Translations under genes and position numbers: made by a program
In this document: piece after piece, positions 57,363-64,000 of the stretch
Layout of the letters: each line of letters opens with the position of its first letter
Position numbering within the stretch: the stretch's first letter is position 1
DNA from: Mucor racemosus
Lineage: Eukaryota; Mucoromycota; Mucoromycetes; Mucorales; Mucoraceae
Reading direction: 5' to 3'
DNA length: 64,000 nucleotides
Assembly (NCBI GenBank): GCA_027405735.1
Contig: JAPEHQ010000002.1
Span: 62,001 to 126,000, forward strand
Notes under the pieces: model-generated
The model's input: only the letters and a program-made list of their open reading frames with translations
Database searches by the model: none
Told to the model about the DNA's origin: nothing

Positions 57363-59134
57363 TCACGTTACCGATGCCCGATAATCCCCACTATTCATTA
57401 CTATCTTGAATCCAAACAATTTGATACCCTTAAAATCATTGACCGAAAAGTTTTCTTTCTCCAATCCTTCCACTTGTATGCAGTGTGTTTTATCAAGTTT
57501 AGAAATACCATCAATTAAACCAACACCACAAACAAAATCATCAAGATGCACTTGCTTTACATTTGTCAAACAAGAGATATACTCAGATATAGCAGCTTCA
57601 ATACCATCTATGATTCGCTCGGATTCATCGCCGACGACAGTTATGTTGGTTACTTGTCCTTGCTGCTGCTGCTGTTGTTGTCTAGTGTTAATTAATGTTT
57701 GCGGTGATTCCCTTTTGCCAGACCCGGACCAATTCTTCATTGTCAAGTATTCTAATTGTGAACCATAAGGCATTAGACATTCTCGCCACACTCGGGATGT
57801 GAAAGAACTAACTCGGCCCAATGTCAAAGATTTAAGATTTGTGAGAGATGCCAGCATACTGTATTTTCGTACCAATTCTTCTTCCAATCTTGACCAACTA
57901 GTTATAACTGGATGTTGCCAAACTAGATCGTTATTAATATTATGCAAACTTGCAATAATAGCTGTATAGTCTGAATTTACTAAATGTTCTTCTGTATCAT
58001 AAGTGCCTTGCAAAGAAAATATTTCTAATTTACTCGGTAAAATGGATCTTTTTGATGGATTTCCCGTTATATCGAAGCGATAATAAGCAGATAGGTTGTA
58101 GTTTTCTGCAAAACTTAGTTTGAGACTCTTGAGATGTTGCATTTCAGAAAATATTCTCAAATTTACACCATTGGCATCTGTGCAGTAGGTATTTTCGCAA
58201 TGCAAACTTTCGAGATTTCTCGTCAAATTTAAAAGAATTTTGATATCTGCGATATTCATGTTAGTAATATAGACATGCTGTAGTTGTTGAAATAATTTGG
58301 TTTTGATATTGTCGATGAACGAGTCCATTAACGCCTTTTTCCCATTGCCAAAAATCGTCAATGTTGTAATATAGTCGAATTGTACTGTTGTAGGCTGTGA
58401 AATGATGATTTTTCTTAAATTTGTCCATTTAATACTGATGTCTCTCCACTATTACATTTCTTGTGTCAGAGCAACACATTATGCATATATTTATATGATA
58501 TAATACTCACTAAAAATGCTGAATTTGCCAAATGTCGCCATTTTCTACAGACAATTGAAATCTGACAATAATCCTCAAAGTTAGAACATCTCTGAAATAT
58601 ATCAATCATGCTTTCTGTTGGCAGTTTAAAGATGGGTGTATCTGTTTCAATGAATAATTCTCGACCACTATAATTACTGAAACCTCTATCCAATGCAAGA
58701 TATAATTTAGGCTCATTCGATGTTTGCTTAGGCTTCAATTCTAATGCTAATTCTTGCTGTCGATGTGATTCTTGTCGTTTTTGTTGTTGTTCCAATTGTC
58801 TGAAATGTTTGGATAAAGAGGTACATTTCTCAATTGAAGAATTAGGTTTGTACAATTGTTTTGGTGAGGTTCTGGTTACTTTTGAAGGAACATTTGTAGA
58901 TGAAGATGATTGCAGTGGTTTCTTCTTTCGCTTATGTTTTTTATATTAAAATAAACATATAAAATCAAAATTTTCAAGGCAACTTACAGTGTCTGATTGT
59001 GATCTACTTTTTACGCTGCTTCTACATCTCACAGCATTATGAGATTTTAACAGTTGCTGAAATATCGATGATCTTTCATTTGGGTCTTTATGGTTTAAGG
59101 GTATCTTTATTGAGGATGTTTTTGGTAATGTCAT
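57363..59134 (-). CDS. F-box protein with leucine-rich-repeat-like C-terminus
   Basis: Three exons (59134-58988, 58930-58511, 58448-57363) give 550 aa. The N-terminal part is basic and Gln-rich. The F-box is at about residues 150-190: FKLPTESMIDIFQRCSNFED followed by YCQISIVCRKWRHLANSAFLW, the SKP1-binding motif of SCF ubiquitin ligases. The splice after NSAFL is needed to reach WRDISIKWTNLRKI, a usual F-box continuation. The C-terminal ~350 residues have LRR-like spacing (LQHVYITNMNIADIKILLNL, LKSLKLSFAE, LTNLKSLTLGRVSSF), probably the substrate-binding part. It is divergent from CSE1, with 172 bp between the two starts. Confidence 0.85.
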
Positions 59135-59306
59135 GTAGGAAAAAGAAGTCTAAATGTAGTTGCTCCACTCCCAAGCCATTGAACATATCTCTCTTTATCA
59201 TTTCAAAACCTGTTTTGAAGTGACGTTGACAAACGCGCTCGGGTTTACACGTTAGTCAATAAATTTTCTATTTCTTTCTTCTTAGCAAAACCAACACAAA
59301 ATAATA
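59135..59306. promoter_or_regulatory. Short bidirectional promoter region (F-box gene / CSE1)
   Basis: Only 172 bp separate the two divergent start codons. It contains TGACGTTGAC and a CTTTCTTCTTAG pyrimidine tract before CSE1. No TATA box is obvious. Confidence 0.5.
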
Positions 59307-62300
59307 ATGGAGATAAGCGAACAAACCTATAATGCTTTACAGCAGTATTTAATGCAGACATTGAACCCTGCAACTCAAAAAGATGGTAAAATGGTGTTTA
59401 TATCCATTGCATTTCATTACAATAAAACTGACACACTTCTTTGAAACGGAAAAAGCTGTTCACAACTTGTCACAGGTCGAAGTTCAACAAGGATTTCCTA
59501 TTCTCTTGTTGAAGCTTATTAGCGATGATGCTGTTGATCAAACACTACGTATTGCAGGTGCTGTTTATTTCAAGAATTATGTTAAACGTCATTGGGTTAT
59601 TGTAAGCCAAATCAACATTTACATTTCATGTTGAAAAATATTTAAAAAAAAAAAAAAAAAAAAAAAAAACCTTATAGGACAATGAAGAGGATGTCGATAA
59701 AATTGCTCCTCAAGACCGTGTAGAGATCAAGAATCAAATAGTTCAATTGATGATTACTGTTCCTGATAAGCTTCAGTTGCAAATCAGTGATGCACTTAGC
59801 TTGATTGCTGAATCAGATTTCCCTGAAAAATGGGAATCATTATTGCCAGTACGTATCTGTCAAATTTTTTTGTAGTCGATATCTGTTTTTTAAAGGATTT
59901 TTACGTAGGAATTGATCAATAAATTGAGTCCAACTGACTATAGAGTAAATAATGGTATCCTTGGCACAGCTCACTCTATTTTCAAAAGGTAGGGTTTATT
60001 ATAAAAAATTGGATGGGGTTTGGCATTAATCTTGGAGACAATAGATGGATTTCTGCATTTAGAAGTGACGAACTTTTCATGAATATTAAATATGTTTTAG
60101 ACATGTTTTGTGAACCTTATATGCAATTATTCCAGGTATTTACAACAACGCTAGATCATACATCAATTATTAATAGAACAAACAGATTACAGACAAATTG
60201 ATCGAGGAAAATAGCAATAATCCAGCCGCACTTGCTATTTTGGCACGCTCATTGAATCTTTTGATAAAAATTTATTACGATTTAAATTGCCAAGATCTTC
60301 CAGAGTTCTTTGAGGATAACTTGGGAACATTCATGGGATTATTTGAAAAGTACCTTGTTTATCAAAATCCTCATTTGGTCACTGATGATGAGGAAGAAGA
60401 AGGCCCACTCGAACAAATCAAAACTGGCATTTGTTTCATTTTAGAGTTGTATGCTTCTCGTTATGAGGATGCTTTCCCTCAATTGACTTCATTTGTACCT
60501 ATTGTTATCAATTTGCTCACAAACACCAATGATGAACCTAAATATGATACAGTATGTATTCGAAATGTTGTTTCGAGATCAAACTATGCTCACCTTTTAA
60601 AAAATAGATGGTTTGTAAGGCTTTCTCTGTATTGACAGTTATTGTCAAGATTGGACGTCATGCTCATTTGTTTGCTGATATTAATTCATTAAACAACATG
60701 TGTGAAAGGATTGCTCTTCCCAATATCTCCATGAGAAGTAAGTTTTCGAGATATACTACGATATCAAATATACTGAACAATAGTTATTAGCTGTCGATGA
60801 GGAATTATTTGAGGATAATCCAATTGAATATATTCGTAGAGATTTAGAGGGTTCAGATACTGATACTCGTCGTCGTGCTGCTGCTGATTTTATTCGTGGT
60901 TTGATGGAACGTGCTGAAGCACAGGTCACTAAAATCATGTCAGAATATGTCACTCGTTATTTACAAACCTACAGTGTCAACCCCAAAGCTAATTGGAAAG
61001 ATAAGAACACTGCCATATTTTTGTTGGTAGCTATTGCCAGTCGATCATCAACTAGTCAACAAGGTGTTACCAAGACCAACGAACTCGTCGATGTTGTTGA
61101 TTTCTTCTCCAAGCATGTTTTGTGTGATTTACAATCTGAAGTCAACACTGATATTCCAATTTTGAAAGTGGATGCCATCAAATATGTTTATACCTTTAGA
61201 AATCAATTAACCAAGGAACAATTGCTTTTGGTATTCCCCTTATTGGTCAAACATCTTGAATCCAATGATTATGTTGTTTATACTTATGCTGCTATTGCAA
61301 TTGAACGTATTTTGTTTATCCGTCAAGGCAAAACAATGATGTTTACTTCAGTTGATATCAAACCTTATGCCGAAACTCTTCTCTCTCAACTCTTTAGATT
61401 GATTGAATTGGGACAAACACCTGAAAAGTTATCTGAAAACGATTATTTAATGAGAGCTGTTATGCGTGTTATTATCACAAGTCGTCAAGATATGGTTCCT
61501 TACGTTAATGTCATTATGGACAAATTAACAAAAATCTTGACTATTGTCAGTAAAAATCCTAGTAATCCCAAATTCAATCATTATGTATTTGAAAGTATTG
61601 GTGCTCTTATTCGATTCATTTGTCCTATTTCAGAAGCTGCTTTGAGTGAATTTGAAAACATGTGCTTTGGTCCATTCCAAACTATTCTCTCTCAAGAAGT
61701 GCAAGAATTTACTCCCTATGTTTTCCAATTATTAGCTCAACTATTAGAGCAACATAATGGCATGGAATTGACTCCAGCATACACGGCTCTCTTGACTCCT
61801 CTTTTAAATCCTACCCTTTGGGAGCAAGGCAATATTCCTGCCCTCGTTCGTTTAGTACAAGCCTATTTGGATAAGGGTATCAATTCTATTTTGGCTAATA
61901 ATCAATTGGAACCAATTCTTGGTATATTTCAACAAAAATTGATTTACTCGCGTCAATTTGATCATTATGGTATGCTTTTATTGAATACACTTTCAACTAG
62001 AGTGCCAATGTAAGTTTCATTTTGCGTCTATCGTGTATATTTACTGATCCATTTATTATATATATAGCAATGTTTTGGGTAATTATCTCCCTACATTACT
62101 CTCTGCTGTATTAAAGAGACTTCAAAGCAAAAAGAAAGGAGAAACCATCATGTTTGATAGATTTACTCGTAACTTTACATTGTGGATGAACCTTTGTTTC
62201 TTACTCGAATCATTCGGTGGACCCGACACCATCATCAAAGTATATGAACAATTACAACCTGGACTCTTTGGTCAAATCATGTCATTATTTGTTCTTCCTG

Positions 62301-62734
62301 ATTTAAGCAAATTAAGCAAGCCCCTTGATCGTAAGATTGGAGGTGCTGGTATGGCACGTCTTTTAACAGGATCAGATCTTATGCTTCAAGCACCTTATGT
62401 CAATCAATTATGGGGACAATCTTTATTAGCTGTGTTGGCATTATTTGAATTACCTGTTGCAGTTGAAACTGATGACCTTGACGAATTATACACACTTGAT
62501 ATTGAAGAAGGAGGATATCAAACTACATTTGCTAAATTAGCTACTAGTAATCCTGTGCCTCAAGACCCAACAAGTGGTTTACCTACTCCTCCTGTTTATC
62601 TTGCTCAACAAATCATGGCAATGTCTGCTGATAAACGCCAAATAGTTAAATCTTTGGTATCTCAATCAGCTGAGGCTAGTCAATATTTACCAAAATATTT
62701 CCAACAAGCTAATATCTCTTTGGATCAATTGTAA
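59307..62734 (+). CDS. CSE1: CSE1 / exportin-2, importin-alpha re-exporter
   Basis: Nine exons (59307-59385, 59456-59601, 59678-59848, 59909-59988, 60045-60135, 60186-60551, 60608-60737, 60791-62009, 62068-62734) give 982 aa, the usual family length. This karyopherin-beta returns importin-alpha from the nucleus to the cytoplasm with Ran-GTP. The importin-beta N-terminal domain reads KDAVHNLSQVEVQQGFPILL, then AGAVYFKNYVKRHWV. The CSE1-specific core has ELFEDNPIEYIRRDLEGSD and DTRRRAAADFIRGLMERAE, and the CAS C-terminal domain LYTLDIEEGGYQTTFAKLA. The intron at 59602-59677 contains a run of 26 A just before its acceptor. Confidence 0.96.
59644..59669. repeat. 26-base poly(A) tract in a CSE1 intron
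   Basis: An uninterrupted A run ends 8 bp before the acceptor CTTATAG. Normally a pyrimidine tract would be expected here. Confidence 0.8.
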
Positions 62735-63944
62735 GATTTGATTATATATTAATAAATTTAGTGTCATGAATAGATTAAAAAATGGTATAAACACGCCTCT
62801 ACGTAAATTAATTAAATTTTGTTTGATGCATGAGTAATTTGCAATGTCTTGGATTTTTAAATTATAGCTTTCATTAAAACGTTTTTGCAAATATTCGAAT
62901 GTTTCAAAACAGACGTCAATGAAAGAACAAGGTACATTATTTGAAATACCTTCTTACTGCTACAACTATTGCTGCTACAATAAGAGATATCTGATTTTCA
63001 AATTACCATACAAAAATTTCAAATAATTTTATTTCATCTTTGAATTGTTTTACTTAAAATTCGTTTTCATGAAATTAATACGAAGCATACTTAGTTTACA
63101 TTACTATTTTATTTTTCTCTTATTATATAGACATTAGCTTGAGTTTGAAAGGGTTTTATCAAGCTCTGAGAGCATGATTTTGCAGTAGTAAAAATATATT
63201 CAAATGCCGATTTCATGTTTGATGCAAGCCTTGAATCTTGCGAGTATAATATATTTTACACACTAAACTTACAGGACAATCCATATGACAATCCAATGTC
63301 AGCATGCCATAGCTCCTACATGGATATACTATGTTATTATTTTTAACCCAATTGATAACATTTATAATACAGATAAATTTAATTTAACACAGATAATTGT
63401 TCTTAAACTCACTTTCAATTTATGTAATTTGCTCAATCAAGTATACTACTATAGTGTTCGGATCATTGAGATAAATTTATTGTGCATACTGAAGTAATGC
63501 CAGTATAGAATATAATCAAAGCGAGATAGTACAAGAAATTTGTATTGTAGTCGGCTTGAATTTCTTCATTATTCATATTCAGTATTATACGTATCTTCTT
63601 TATAATCCAGGCTGAATTGACCTACATACATAGTCAAGTCAGTATACAGAATGTAATGTATTCCAACTGACTGTTAAAATGGCATATATAATATGAAATC
63701 ATTTATGATATATTAATTGAGCTTAGGATATAGCCCCATAGATATTGCATATCAAACATTTATTACGCCTTTTCTTTTTCTTTTTTCTCTCTCTCTTTCT
63801 AATACTATTTACCACTTTTTCACAAATACATTAATAAAGACATATAAAATCAGGATATACAAGTATTACAAGCATGTATGACACAAATAATGTTCGGTTT
63901 TAACATACGAGAGCTAACATTTGTTCGATTATAATTTAAGCTAA
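62735..63944. other. Intergenic DNA between CSE1 and the next gene
   Basis: No supported gene. Around 63765-63800 there is a long pyrimidine tract (TTTTCTTTTTCTTTTTTCTC), typical of fungal promoters, about 150-180 bp before the ATG at 63945. Confidence 0.5.
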
Positions 63945-64000
63945 ATGTCCAGCATCCGTAAGAAGAAAGAACAGAGAGATGCTTTTGATGGCATCCAAAC
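63945..64000 (+). CDS. Probable gene start, cut by the window edge
   Basis: ATG at 63945 opens MSSIRKKKEQRDAFDGIQ and runs off the window with no stop. The upstream pyrimidine tract and the AATAAAGACATATAAAATC leader look like a promoter. Too short to name. Confidence 0.35.
   Translation, partial: MSSIRKKKEQRDAFDGIQ

Noticed and set aside
1..64000. CRISPR array, bacterial operon or biosynthetic gene cluster
   Set aside because: Spliceosomal introns and gene content are fungal; no spaced identical repeats and no cluster of secondary-metabolism enzymes were seen. The LACTB2-like gene alone does not indicate a polyketide cluster.

Overview
The window is nuclear DNA of an early-diverging filamentous fungus, most likely a member of Mucoromycota (Mucorales-like). 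The genes have short introns of about 55-90 nt with GT-AG ends, the intergenic DNA is very AT-rich, and there is a fungal Zn2Cys6 transcription factor, a tRNA-Val(AAC) close to the yeast one, and a two-ORF LINE of a kind common in Mucoromycota. Species cannot be decided from the sequence alone.

Layout. 1-2.8 kb: repeat relics. 2.9-11.7 kb: a housekeeping block on the minus strand holding glutamine synthetase, a PIG-P subunit of GPI-GlcNAc transferase, a LACTB2-type metallo-beta-lactamase-fold nuclease and mitochondrial lipoyl synthase; it is interrupted at 6.7-8.3 kb by a plus-strand ORF that is a LINE ORF1 with no ORF2. 12-33 kb: a gene-poor repeat island with a complete 4.8-kb LINE inserted at a tRNA-Val gene, solo LTRs, MITEs, and a 2.6-kb repeat carrying a captured fragment that resembles dynein intermediate chain. 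33.6-39.7 kb: NOT1, the CCR4-NOT scaffold (10 exons, 1866 aa by my splicing). 40-54 kb: a second repeat island that repeats several elements of the first, some inverted, plus a broken Ty3/gypsy element and an unrecognised decayed gene. 54.3-62.7 kb: a Zn2Cys6 activator, an F-box protein and CSE1/exportin-2, the last two divergent from a short shared promoter. The right edge holds the probable start of one more plus-strand gene.

The housekeeping genes do not form a pathway; they are ordinary single genes (nitrogen assimilation, GPI anchoring, lipoate synthesis, mRNA deadenylation, nuclear export). The exon structures of PIG-P, lipoyl synthase, LACTB2-like, NOT1, the Zn2Cys6 factor, the F-box gene and CSE1 were worked out by hand from splice sites, and all give closed reading frames.

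The most interesting material is in the repeats: (i) the LINE has an exact 15-bp target duplication copied from the 5' end of the tRNA-Val gene and a TAATG stop-start overlap between its ORFs; (ii) a separate LINE ORF1-like protein stands alone; (iii) two copies of one repeat carry a dynein-like exon ending in a splice donor; (iv) a solo LTR can be matched to its own empty site elsewhere in the window; (v) a repeat with four copies keeps two aligned ORF fragments and matches no element I know.
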